A stretch of 7,505 bases of DNA from the NCBI GenBank assembly GCA_016874895.1, contig VGSX01000175.1, forward strand, positions 1-7,505, in the 5' to 3' direction. The notes under the pieces are model-generated. The model ran no database searches. It was not told the origin of the DNA and worked only from the letters and a program-made list of their open reading frames with translations. Origin of the DNA: Deltaproteobacteria bacterium (GTDB lineage Bacteria > Desulfobacterota > Desulfobaccia > Desulfobaccales > Desulfobaccaceae). Below, one piece after another: positions 1 to 5,748 of the stretch. The translations under genes were made by a program, and so were the position numbers. Positions within the stretch are counted from its first letter, which is position 1; each line of letters opens with the position of its first letter.

Positions 1-2
1 GA

Positions 3-113
3 CTCCTGGAACTCACTCGCCTGGCCCAAATCATGCTCATGGAGCGCTGTGACCTCTGGGCGATGCTTTGCCCCCGGCCACCTGATAACCGACAACCTTT
101 GCTATTCAATTAG
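3..113 (+). CDS. Possible C-terminal tail of an upstream gene (5' truncated by window)
   Basis: An open frame runs from the window edge to a TAG at 111-113, giving about 36 residues that end in RQPLLFN. The first 25 or so codons mostly end in G or C, as in the Fic and integrase genes, which favours real coding. The stop lies 14 bases before the next start, so the gene may be the first visible member of the operon that follows. I do not recognise the product. The fragment is short and could be a chance open frame. Confidence 0.35.
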   Translation, partial: LLELTRLAQIMLMERCDLWAMLCPRPPDNRQPLLFN

Positions 114-127
114 CGTGCCGGACAGCA

Positions 128-430
128 ATGGATTTGTATGACAAAACTTCAAAGAAAGCTATGATGGTCCAAGCAACAATGACTTGGCTTGGATTCGACT
201 CAGGGGCCTTCAAAGTGCATAAAGACGACACACTTTTTGCGAATTTTCCAGAGATTGAGAAGTACCCTCTTACTAATCTTTCAAAAAAGGTGGCTGCAAG
301 TATCCGTGCCGCCATTAACATGTTTTTTATAGAAACTCACTATCCCGTGCATACTGAATGGCCCAAGTATTTCTGGAACCATGGCCTCCAAATTGATCGA
401 TGCTATTTCGAGGACGCTTCCAATGGATGA
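128..430 (+). CDS. Hypothetical protein, 100 aa, first gene of DUF5677-Fic operon
   Basis: A small protein of unknown function. I see no signal peptide, membrane segment or known motif. The middle is basic and helical-looking, around KKVAASIRAAINMFF (residues 53-67), and the C-terminus is rich in aromatic residues (W78, Y81, W83). The start at 128 is the only ATG after in-frame stops at 83-88. Its ribosome site is weak (GGA at 120-122), so it may rely on coupling with an upstream gene. Its TGA (428-430) overlaps the likely start of the next gene (423), and that gene's ribosome site lies inside this one. This is the best evidence that the gene is translated. Base composition is AT-rich like the next gene and unlike Fic. 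It could be an antitoxin-like partner or the N-terminal piece of a split protein, but nothing in the sequence decides this. Confidence 0.6.
   Translation: MDLYDKTSKKAMMVQATMTWLGFDSGAFKVHKDDTLFANFPEIEKYPLTNLSKKVAASIRAAINMFFIETHYPVHTEWPKYFWNHGLQIDRCYFEDASNG
410..414 (+). promoter_or_regulatory. Ribosome binding site that sets the start at 423
   Basis: GAGGA sits 8 bases before the ATG at 423-425. The alternative upstream in-frame ATG at 381 has only a close, poor GGAA in front of it. The site therefore favours the 266-residue form over the 280-residue form. Confidence 0.65.
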
Positions 431-1223
431 AGGACAAGAGTTAAAACAGATCAACCAGATTATAGGTGTTTTTGTAAATAAAGCACGCCAGGAACTTAAA
501 GCAAGATGGGATCAATGGCACATCGACTTGTCTAAGAACGAATTCTATGAAGTGGTAGGTGCTCTCCTTGCTCGTCAGGTTACTCTTGCAACGCAACTGG
601 CAGAAAATCCTTTGATCTGGAATGGGCACATTGCTCCTCTAATTCTCCGAGCGATGGCCGATGTATATATTTCCCTTGCATGGATATTGAAAGAGCCGAT
701 TGATCGTTCCCGCAAATTTGTCCTTTATGGACTTGGGCAGGAGAAGTTAAACTTGGAGCACCGTAAGGCCCAGATTGAAAAACGAGATCCCACTCCGGCT
801 GAAAAAATAATGATAGAGTCATCCGAAGCATGGATAAATTCACAACGATTTACTTTTTTAACAGAAGTGAACCTTGGAAGTTGGTCTGGTATTTCGACCC
901 GACAAATGGCTGAAGAAGCTGGTTGCATCGATTTCTATAATTATGTCTATACACCGTTTAGTGCCTGCTCTCATTCAATGTGGAATCATATTGCGCGATA
1001 CAATCTCAGGCAATGTCTCAATCCCCTTCACCAATATCATCGCTGTCCGTATGATCCAGAGATGCCAGTTGACCCAGAGTATCTTTATCTTGCTGGGAAA
1101 TATTTGCAAAAAAGTTTTTCAACGTTTGATGAGAGCGTTGATATGAAAATCGAAGGTCAATCTGCTTTTGAAATCCTCTGTGAAGATCTGAATCAGTTAA
1201 ATAAGGTCTCTGATGAATCCTGA
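423..1223 (+). CDS. DUF5677-like hypothetical protein
   Basis: A 266-aa cytoplasmic, largely helical protein that resembles the DUF5677 family, whose biochemical function is not known to me. Visible family-like features are an internal helical segment LILRAMADVYISLAWIL (residues 73-89, with R76) and a Ser/His-rich stretch FSACSHSMWNHIARYNL (179-195). Charged helices lie between them. I preferred the ATG at 423 to the longer form from 381 because a good GAGGA lies 8 bases upstream. The gene overlaps the preceding stop by 8 bases and the Fic start by 11 bases, so all three genes look translationally coupled. It is clearly AT-rich: I counted 20 G/C in 1141-1200 against 34 G/C in 1861-1920 within Fic. 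A functional link to Fic, for example as its regulator, target or co-toxin, is inference from coupling alone. Confidence 0.72.
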   Translation: MDEGQELKQINQIIGVFVNKARQELKARWDQWHIDLSKNEFYEVVGALLARQVTLATQLAENPLIWNGHIAPLILRAMADVYISLAWILKEPIDRSRKFVLYGLGQEKLNLEHRKAQIEKRDPTPAEKIMIESSEAWINSQRFTFLTEVNLGSWSGISTRQMAEEAGCIDFYNYVYTPFSACSHSMWNHIARYNLRQCLNPLHQYHRCPYDPEMPVDPEYLYLAGKYLQKSFSTFDESVDMKIEGQSAFEILCEDLNQLNKVSDES

Positions 1224-2385
1224 GCAATTTCAAAATAGCCCAGCGGGACGACTGGTGCAGGTAGGTCAGGGGGAAGCGGCTTACTGGGTCTTTGTGCCGC
1301 AGCCGCTGCCCCCGTCACTGGCATTTGAGGTTGCCCTGGTGCACAGGTTGTCCGAAGCTGACCGGGCCCTGGGGGAACTGGCCGGGATAGGGCGGACTTT
1401 GCCTAATCCACAGTTGCTCATCGCCCCCTTCATCCGCCGGGAGGCGGTGCTTTCGTCCCGGATTGAAGGGACCCAGACAGACCTCACCGACCTCTATGCC
1501 TATGAGGCGGGACAGTTGCCTCTCTTTGCCGGGTTGAAGACGGTGCCACCCGAGTCCGATGTCAAGGAAGTGACCAACTACGTCCGGGCCATGGAATATG
1601 GGCTGGAACGGCTCCAGTCCCTGCCGGTGAGCCTACGGTTAATCCGCGAGTTGCATGGTATCCTGATGGAGGGGGTGCGGGGCGACCGGGCCACCCCTGG
1701 CGAGTTTCGCCGGAGCCAGAACTGGATCGGGCGTCCAGGCTGCACCCTGAACGAAGCGGAGTTCGTCCCCCCACCGGTGCCGGAAATGCACAAGGCTCTG
1801 GACGCCTTCGAGAAATATATCCATGCCGGCGACACCTATCCTCCCCTGGTGCGCCTGGCCTTCATCCACTACCAGTTTGAAACCATCCATCCCTTCCTGG
1901 ACGGCAACGGCCGCATCGGCCGCTTGCTGGTCATGCTGCTCCTGGTGACTTGGGACCTGCTACCCCTGCCCCTCCTTTACCTCAGCGCCTTCTTCGAGCA
2001 GCACCGGCGGGAATACTATGACCTGCTGCGGTCCGTGAGTGAAAAGGGCGCCTGGCAGGAGTGGGTGGCCTTCTTTCTCCGGGGCGTGGCAGAACAGGCC
2101 TGGGATGCCGGCGCCAGGGCAAAGCGCCTGCAGGACCTTCAGGAAGAATGGCGCGAGCGCCTGACAAAGGCCCGGGCCACGGCCATGCTCCTCCGCCTGG
2201 CGGACAGTCTTTTTGTCACCCCCGTGGTAACCATCCCCCAGGTCCAGCGTCTCCTGGACGTGGCCTACCACACCGCCGCCTCTTACGTGGAGAAGCTGGC
2301 CAAGACCGGCATCCTCCAACCCCAAGGCACCCCTGCCTACGGCAAGATGTACGTGGCCGAAGAAATTCTGAAAGCGGTCGGGTAA
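1213..2385 (+). CDS. Fic family protein adenylyltransferase, self-inhibited class (N-terminal inhibitory helix)
   Basis: A 390-aa Fic protein. These enzymes transfer AMP from ATP to hydroxyl side chains of target proteins. The full catalytic motif HPFLDGNGRIGR is present (H226 catalytic, D230, N232, R234, R237). An N-terminal inhibitory motif of the form S-x-x-x-E-G is at S81-G86 (SSRIEG); its glutamate normally reaches into the ATP pocket, as in class II Fic proteins. Order: Fic N-terminal region (about 10-100), Fic core (about 110-250), helical linker rich in charged residues (295-330), and a C-terminal winged-helix-like domain (about 335-385, VTIPQVQRLLDV then AASYVEKLAKTGIL) that may bind DNA. 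The start overlaps the DUF5677 stop by 11 bases, with AAGG (1203-1206) 6 bases upstream. The length is normal and no key residue is missing. Targets are unknown. Its GC-rich coding differs sharply from the two genes before it. Confidence 0.95.
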   Translation: MNPEQFQNSPAGRLVQVGQGEAAYWVFVPQPLPPSLAFEVALVHRLSEADRALGELAGIGRTLPNPQLLIAPFIRREAVLSSRIEGTQTDLTDLYAYEAGQLPLFAGLKTVPPESDVKEVTNYVRAMEYGLERLQSLPVSLRLIRELHGILMEGVRGDRATPGEFRRSQNWIGRPGCTLNEAEFVPPPVPEMHKALDAFEKYIHAGDTYPPLVRLAFIHYQFETIHPFLDGNGRIGRLLVMLLLVTWDLLPLPLLYLSAFFEQHRREYYDLLRSVSEKGAWQEWVAFFLRGVAEQAWDAGARAKRLQDLQEEWRERLTKARATAMLLRLADSLFVTPVVTIPQVQRLLDVAYHTAASYVEKLAKTGILQPQGTPAYGKMYVAEEILKAVG

Positions 2386-2387
2386 GT

Positions 2388-2421
2388 GAAATTGCAATAT
2401 TTGACATAAAATTGCAATTTC
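2388..2421. repeat. Perfect 11-bp inverted repeat with two ATTGCAAT palindromes
   Basis: GAAATTGCAAT (2388-2398) and ATTGCAATTTC (2411-2421) are exact inverted copies around a 12-base AT-rich loop. Each arm contains the 8-bp palindrome ATTGCAAT, and the two palindromes lie 20 bp apart, about two helical turns. It starts 3 bases after the Fic stop. It could be an operator for a dimeric repressor or a transcript hairpin; there is no U-run for a classical terminator. Confidence 0.6.
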
Positions 2422-2427
2422 ATCTCC

Positions 2428-2467
2428 GAGAATTGCAGATAGCTGCATTTTCCCTATCTGCACTCTC
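2428..2467. repeat. Imperfect inverted repeat / hairpin after Fic
   Basis: TGCAGATAG (2434-2442) pairs with CTATCTGCA (2454-2462) around an 11-base loop. GAGA (2428-2431) and TCTC (2464-2467) extend the stem beyond a small internal mismatch. No T-run follows, so it is either an operator continuing the TGCA series or a processing hairpin rather than an intrinsic terminator. Confidence 0.5.
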
Positions 2468-2471
2468 AGGA

Positions 2472-2483
2472 CTTTCTAGAAAG
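2472..2483. repeat. 12-bp perfect palindrome CTTTCTAGAAAG
   Basis: A perfect two-fold symmetric site 22 bp upstream of the -35 box of the promoter at 2506-2534. Its position suits an activator or repressor of the excisionase/integrase operon. It may equally be chance. Confidence 0.35.
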
Positions 2484-2505
2484 ACACACATACGGTAATT
2501 TTTGC

Positions 2506-2534
2506 TTGACTATTATGCCGCATGGGGGTATCAT
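2506..2534 (+). promoter_or_regulatory. Sigma70-type promoter for the excisionase-integrase operon
   Basis: TTGACT (2506-2511), a 17-base spacer and TATCAT (2529-2534) are close to the consensus -35 and -10 boxes. Transcription would begin near 2541, leaving a leader of about 100 bases before the ATG at 2641. It is the best plus-strand promoter I can see in the window. Confidence 0.7.
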
Positions 2535-2555
2535 TTTTTCCAGCCTGAGGATTCT

Positions 2556-2612
2556 CCCCTTATCGGGGGCCCTCACCGGGAAAATCCCCGGCTCCTGCCG
2601 TCCCGGGTGAGG
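2556..2612 (+). promoter_or_regulatory. GC-rich structured leader of the excisionase-integrase transcript
   Basis: CCCC (2556-2559) can pair with GGGG (2565-2568). CCTCAC (2571-2576) pairs with GTGAGG (2607-2612), extended by GGG/CCC (2578-2580 with 2602-2604) past a bulge. A competing inner hairpin, CCGGG with CCCGG around AAAAT, overlaps it. The fold ends 10 bases before the ribosome site (2623-2630). It may modulate translation or mRNA stability; I do not recognise a riboswitch class. Confidence 0.4.
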
Positions 2613-2640
2613 AAAGATTTCTGGAGAAGGATGATCGAGA

Positions 2641-2883
2641 ATGGATAACGGCAATTCCCACCTGCCCAAACTGTTGAAGCCGGCCGAGTTATCGGAGCAC
2701 CTGGCGGTCCCCAAGGCCACCATTTATTCCTGGGTCAGGCGCAGGGACATCCCCTTCGTCAAGCTGGCCGGGGTGGTGAGGTTCGATCCGCAGGAGATCA
2801 ACAATTGGCTGACGGAACGGAAACACCCGGCCCGGAACAAATTCCTCGAAAAGTATCCGGAGATTCCTCCTGTAAGGGGATAA
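2641..2883 (+). CDS. Excisionase-family helix-turn-helix DNA-binding protein
   Basis: An 80-aa protein with a MerR-type/excisionase HTH (residues about 12-57): LKPAELSEHLAVPKATIYSW forms the helix-turn-helix, followed by the wing RRDIPFVKLAGVVRF and the closing helix DPQEINNWL. Such proteins bind and bend DNA at attachment sites and bias the integrase toward excision, or act as small regulators. The C-terminal tail (60-80) is basic. GGAGAAGG (2623-2630) precedes the ATG by 10 bases. The integrase gene follows after 4 bases and its ribosome site lies inside this gene, so the two are coupled. A promoter with a long leader precedes it. The pairing with an integrase makes an excisionase role the best reading; autoregulation through the upstream palindromes is inference. 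Confidence 0.8.
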   Translation: MDNGNSHLPKLLKPAELSEHLAVPKATIYSWVRRRDIPFVKLAGVVRFDPQEINNWLTERKHPARNKFLEKYPEIPPVRG

Positions 2884-2887
2884 GGCC

Positions 2888-3985
2888 ATGGCCACGTTTC
2901 GCAAGGTGATCAACAAGAATGGGACAATCTCCTGGCGGGTGGATTATTACGATCCCCAGGGGCGCCGCTTCAAGAAGCGTTTCAAGAAAAGGGCCGATGC
3001 CGAAGCCTACATAGCTAAAGTGGTGACTTCCATCAAGGAAGAGAAATACGAAGCCATCTTTGAAAAGAAAATAGAGACCCCGATCACCTTCAATGAGCTG
3101 GCCGATCAGTATGTCGAGACCTCCCGCTTTCAAAAATCTTACGCTTCCTTCAAAGCCCAAATAATCCCGGTGTTGCGGCGGGCCTTCGGGGAAAAGCTCC
3201 TCTCCAAGATTTCCTATCTGGACCTGGAAATCTTCCGTAACCGCCGGAAAGGGGAGATCAGCAAGAGGGGAACCCCGCGCTCGGCCGCCCGGGTCAACCG
3301 GGAGTTGGCCGTCCTAAAGCACATGCTCAACAAGGCGGTGGAGTGGGGCATGCTGGAGGTCTCCCCTTTCAAGCGGGGCAAGAGCTTGATGTTCAAGGAG
3401 AATATTGATCGGCTGCGGTTTCTCACCGAAGAGGAGATCGAGCCCCTGTTGTCCGCCTGTCTGCCCCACCTGCGGCCCATCGTGGAAACCGCCCTCCTGA
3501 CCGGGATGCGGGCCGGCGAGTTGTTCAGCCTGAAGTGGGACCAGATCGTCAACGGCATGATCTACCTGAAGGACACCAAGAGCAACAAACCCCGGCAAAT
3601 TCCCCTCAGCGAGCGCCTGGAGCAGGTGCTGAAGGAGGTGCGGCGCCGGCACCAGCTCAAATCCCCTTACGTCTTCTGCAACAAGGTCGGGAAAAGGTTC
3701 AACGACGTCCGGGATTCTTTCAAATCCGCCTGCCGCAAGGCCGGGATTTTCGACTTCCGGTTCCATGATCTGCGGCACACCTTCGCCTCCCATCTGGTGA
3801 TGAGAGGGGTCGGCCTCCGGGCGGTGCAGGAACTCCTGGGCCACTGCGACTTGAAGCTCACCATGCGCTACGCCCACCTGGCCCCCGGCCACCTGCGGGA
3901 CTCGGTGAACGCCCTGAATGATTTGGGGGGAAGAAAACAAGGGGAGGGGAAGCTTTTAGGATTCGATAGGCGGATCAAGTCTTGA
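2888..3985 (+). CDS. Tyrosine-type site-specific recombinase (integrase)
   Basis: A 365-aa, full-length phage/island-type integrase that cuts and rejoins attachment-site DNA through a 3'-phosphotyrosine intermediate. The N-terminus (1-60) is an arm-binding-like region with a basic stretch, RRFKKRFKKR (26-35). The core-binding SAM-like domain spans about 65-160 and the catalytic domain about 175-345. All catalytic residues are visible: R208 (TGMRAGE), K231 (DTKSNKPRQIPL), H293 and R296 (HDLRHTFASH), H319 (LLGHCDLKLT) and nucleophile Y328 (MRYAHLAP). AAGGGGA (2874-2880) lies 7 bases before the ATG, inside the end of the excisionase-like gene. The gene is GC-rich like Fic, while the sequence just downstream is AT-rich. 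The enzyme looks intact. Its target site cannot be read directly; the tRNA-Leu at 7380-7467 is a candidate but is 3.4 kb away. Confidence 0.96.
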   Translation: MATFRKVINKNGTISWRVDYYDPQGRRFKKRFKKRADAEAYIAKVVTSIKEEKYEAIFEKKIETPITFNELADQYVETSRFQKSYASFKAQIIPVLRRAFGEKLLSKISYLDLEIFRNRRKGEISKRGTPRSAARVNRELAVLKHMLNKAVEWGMLEVSPFKRGKSLMFKENIDRLRFLTEEEIEPLLSACLPHLRPIVETALLTGMRAGELFSLKWDQIVNGMIYLKDTKSNKPRQIPLSERLEQVLKEVRRRHQLKSPYVFCNKVGKRFNDVRDSFKSACRKAGIFDFRFHDLRHTFASHLVMRGVGLRAVQELLGHCDLKLTMRYAHLAPGHLRDSVNALNDLGGRKQGEGKLLGFDRRIKS

Positions 3986-4117
3986 ATATTTATAAGATTT
4001 TTTAAAGGGCAAGCGACCGCCTCTAACACATGGGCAATAATCTGACGATGAACTGCAGTGGTTTTGCCCCCCACCAAATTCAGACTGGCGACTCTTAATA
4101 GATTACAAGATCAATGG
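3986..4117. other. Convergent gap between integrase and nuclease-like gene
   Basis: A 132-base AT-rich space where two convergent genes end. A weak stem TCTT/AAGA followed by six T (4001-4006) just after the integrase stop is a poor terminator for the plus strand. GGGCAA occurs at 4008-4013 and again near 4032, with its inverse TTGCCC near 4065. These short repeats next to an integrase gene could be arm-type binding sites of an attachment region, but they are too short to claim. I see no fragment of the tRNA-Leu here. Confidence 0.3.
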
Positions 4118-4735
4118 TTAGGAACCTCCGAAATATTGGCGGAATAAAGCCTCACGAACCTTCATGGTAAAATAATCACCACCCAATATAAGAGGGTTCC
4201 CGTAACGCCAACTGATGATAAAATCAGGATCGTCGATAAACTTACCCAAGGAAAATCCCGTATACCTATTCACATATTGCAGCACTTGAAATCTTGGCCC
4301 TGTAACCTCTTCAACAACACGGAAATAGGAGAAGTTAAGCGCGAGTTGCAGGGAGTCCCTAATGAGAAACCAAGCCTCAGCTCCATACTTATTTATCTCG
4401 TCAATCGGAATATCTGAGGCGAAAAAGTGCCATAAAGCGATATTGTCAAATCCGTATCTGAACAAAGCAAGGGCTTGATCCATTCCCCTGTAGAACACCA
4501 TCCTATAGTCAACTTCACTAGCCTTGAAGAACTTTACTTCTACTGCATTAAATTGTCCTGAATGACCAAGAAATATCATATCTATCTCAGGACGAAGTGA
4601 TGGAAGATATGGGAGACTGCTACTCAGAAACTCACGAATTTTAGGAGAATTGGATGGATACTTCCGAGTCAGGATTTTCCAGAACTTGTTGTTGAGCTGA
4701 GCTTTCAGTAAGTCGACTACTTGCTTCTCATTCAT
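4118..4735 (-). CDS. Small PD-(D/E)xK nuclease-like protein, second gene of HEPN operon
   Basis: About 205 aa, family not recognised. The core RPEIDMIFLGHSGQ then NAVEVKFFK has the layout of a PD-(D/E)xK nuclease: D52, then E66-V-K68 thirteen residues later, with Q87 in the next helix (GMDQALALFRYGFDN). An N-terminal helix (KQVVDLLKAQLNNKFWKIL) precedes it, and a mixed C-terminal region rich in aromatic residues (about 115-205) follows. I chose the ATG at 4735 (MNEKQ). The ATG at 4741 is only 2 bases from the AGGA (4744-4747), whereas this one has 8 bases. The gene follows the HEPN-like gene by 30 bases on the same strand and is AT-rich. The motif spacing supports a nuclease fold, but DNA cleavage is inference. 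It could instead be an inactive or antitoxin-like member. Confidence 0.75.
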   Translation of the reverse strand: MNEKQVVDLLKAQLNNKFWKILTRKYPSNSPKIREFLSSSLPYLPSLRPEIDMIFLGHSGQFNAVEVKFFKASEVDYRMVFYRGMDQALALFRYGFDNIALWHFFASDIPIDEINKYGAEAWFLIRDSLQLALNFSYFRVVEEVTGPRFQVLQYVNRYTGFSLGKFIDDPDFIISWRYGNPLILGGDYFTMKVREALFRQYFGGS

Positions 4736-4743
4736 GGTCATTT

Positions 4744-4752
4744 TCCTTTTTT
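4744..4752 (-). promoter_or_regulatory. Ribosome binding site that sets the start at 4735
   Basis: Read on the minus strand the site is AAAAAAGGA. The spacer is 8 bases to the ATG at 4735 but only 2 to the ATG at 4741, so the second methionine is the likely start. Confidence 0.6.
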
Positions 4753-4765
4753 AATAACATTCTTA

Positions 4766-5350
4766 TCAGCGGCTGATATGCAGTTGGCCGGGGTAGCCTT
4801 TTGGATTTTTTAGGATGCTCGATTTTTCGATCAGAAATGCAACAGCCTCACTCGAATCTTGGATGTAAGACCGAAAGCCCGTTTCTGAAAGAATATTAAT
4901 CCCTTTGTAGGACAGATCTCTCGTTTTTGAATAATCAAGGGTACGGACATGAGCAAATACATCCCTTATGGCAAGCATTCTCAGGATGGTCTTTGAAATA
5001 TTCTTTGGAATTTGGATGAATTTCTTAGCTACTGCCAGTTTGTAACGGGCAGGCAGTCTCCCCAGTACATCATCATACAGCACTCGGTATTTCTTGATAC
5101 GACCGAAGTACTTGATCTGTTTCCATTTCGGAGAATCATCCAGTAAGTGGTCCATAATAATAATTGCAGTGATCTCCTCGACCATCGCACAGTCGAGGAG
5201 TACACGTGCACGGATGATGCTCTCTCGTTCTAGCTCGAGATAATCGGCTTCTGGAAAAGGTGAGTGCTTAGGCGCTCCGAATGCTATCATGCGGAGTTCC
5301 TCAATCTCTTTCTTTATTCTATCAACTCTAGCTGGAGGCTTGGGTTTCAT
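4766..5350 (-). CDS. HEPN-like protein with RxxxxH motif, first gene of nuclease operon
   Basis: About 194 aa, mostly alpha-helical. Helix LLDCAMVEEITAIIIMDHLL (residues about 51-70) and the later IRDVFAH, with R129 and H134 in the R-x4-H arrangement of HEPN domains, match the core of HEPN/MltR-like folds. Many HEPN proteins are RNases or nucleotide-binding toxins in toxin-antitoxin and abortive-infection systems, but RxxFAH proteins also include harmless regulators. The start is chosen at the ATG at 5350: AGGA (5361-5364) is 10 bases upstream, whereas the longer TTG start at 5359 leaves only one base. A promoter at 5427-5455 gives a leader of about 70 bases. The PD-(D/E)xK-like gene follows in the same direction. 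It has AT-rich, low-GC3 codons like its neighbour, suggesting acquisition as a pair. The HEPN call is motif-level. Confidence 0.75.
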   Translation of the reverse strand: MKPKPPARVDRIKKEIEELRMIAFGAPKHSPFPEADYLELERESIIRARVLLDCAMVEEITAIIIMDHLLDDSPKWKQIKYFGRIKKYRVLYDDVLGRLPARYKLAVAKKFIQIPKNISKTILRMLAIRDVFAHVRTLDYSKTRDLSYKGINILSETGFRSYIQDSSEAVAFLIEKSSILKNPKGYPGQLHISR

Positions 5351-5360
5351 AAGGGTCAAT

Positions 5361-5367
5361 TCCTTTC
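5361..5367 (-). promoter_or_regulatory. Ribosome binding site that sets the start at 5350
   Basis: GAAAGGA on the minus strand lies 10 bases before the ATG at 5350. It nearly touches the possible TTG start at 5359, which argues against the longer form. Confidence 0.55.
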
Positions 5368-5748
5368 AAGCCACGATTAACATCAGCTATCAGCCTCTAT
5401 TTTTGCTCCATTGTCATGTGGAAGGCATAATAGTATATAATTTGTAATTTGCCAAGAAATTCAATCATTCCGGTCATAAGAAGCGAATACTACACTTTTC
5501 GGGAACTTATAACCACGAGTTAACGCTGCAAAGTTTATAAGCCATAACCTGTACTTCTATCATAGGGTAATAATCTCACAGCGGTGGGCCATTCTCGCAA
5601 GCAGCATCAGAATGAAACTGCTATGCTTAAGATTGTAGCTATTCTGTTTCGGTGAAATCTATGATAACATACCCTTATTAAGGCCATAAGGATACAAGCG
5701 AAACTTTCTTATCTAGACTAATTTAATGATTATTAGGCAAAGGGAAAT
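5368..5748. other. AT-rich divergent intergenic region
   Basis: About 380 bases between divergent genes. Besides the minus-strand promoter (5427-5455) it holds an inverted repeat CTTATAA (5506-5512) / TTATAAG (5535-5541). A second pair of arms is TATCATAG (5558-5565) / CTATGATA (5659-5666). A small hairpin, CCTTAT/ATAAGG, lies near 5673-5691. I see no open frame of note, no tRNA and no convincing plus-strand promoter for the gene at 5749. A small RNA is possible but not supported by a recognisable motif. Confidence 0.5.
5427..5455 (-). promoter_or_regulatory. Promoter of the HEPN / nuclease-like operon
   Basis: On the minus strand TTGGCA (5455-5450), a 17-base AT-rich spacer and TATTAT (5432-5427) form a good sigma70-type promoter. 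Transcription would start near 5420, about 70 bases before the ATG at 5350. Confidence 0.6.

Noticed and set aside
381..422. Upstream ATG at 381 as start of the DUF5677-like gene
   Set aside because: It lacks a spaced ribosome site and would overlap the previous gene by 50 bases; the ATG at 423 has GAGGA at proper distance.
1960..2463. 167-residue open frame on the minus strand opposite Fic
   Set aside because: It is a shadow of the GC-rich Fic gene; the plus strand carries a complete Fic domain with catalytic motif.
2061..2498. 145-residue plus-strand frame overlapping the end of Fic
   Set aside because: It has Gly/Pro/Arg-rich out-of-frame composition, no ribosome site, and runs through the hairpins after Fic.
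3314..3940. 208-residue open frame on the minus strand opposite the integrase
   Set aside because: The integrase catalytic residues are all in frame on the plus strand; the antisense frame is low-complexity in Val, Gly, Gln and Pro.
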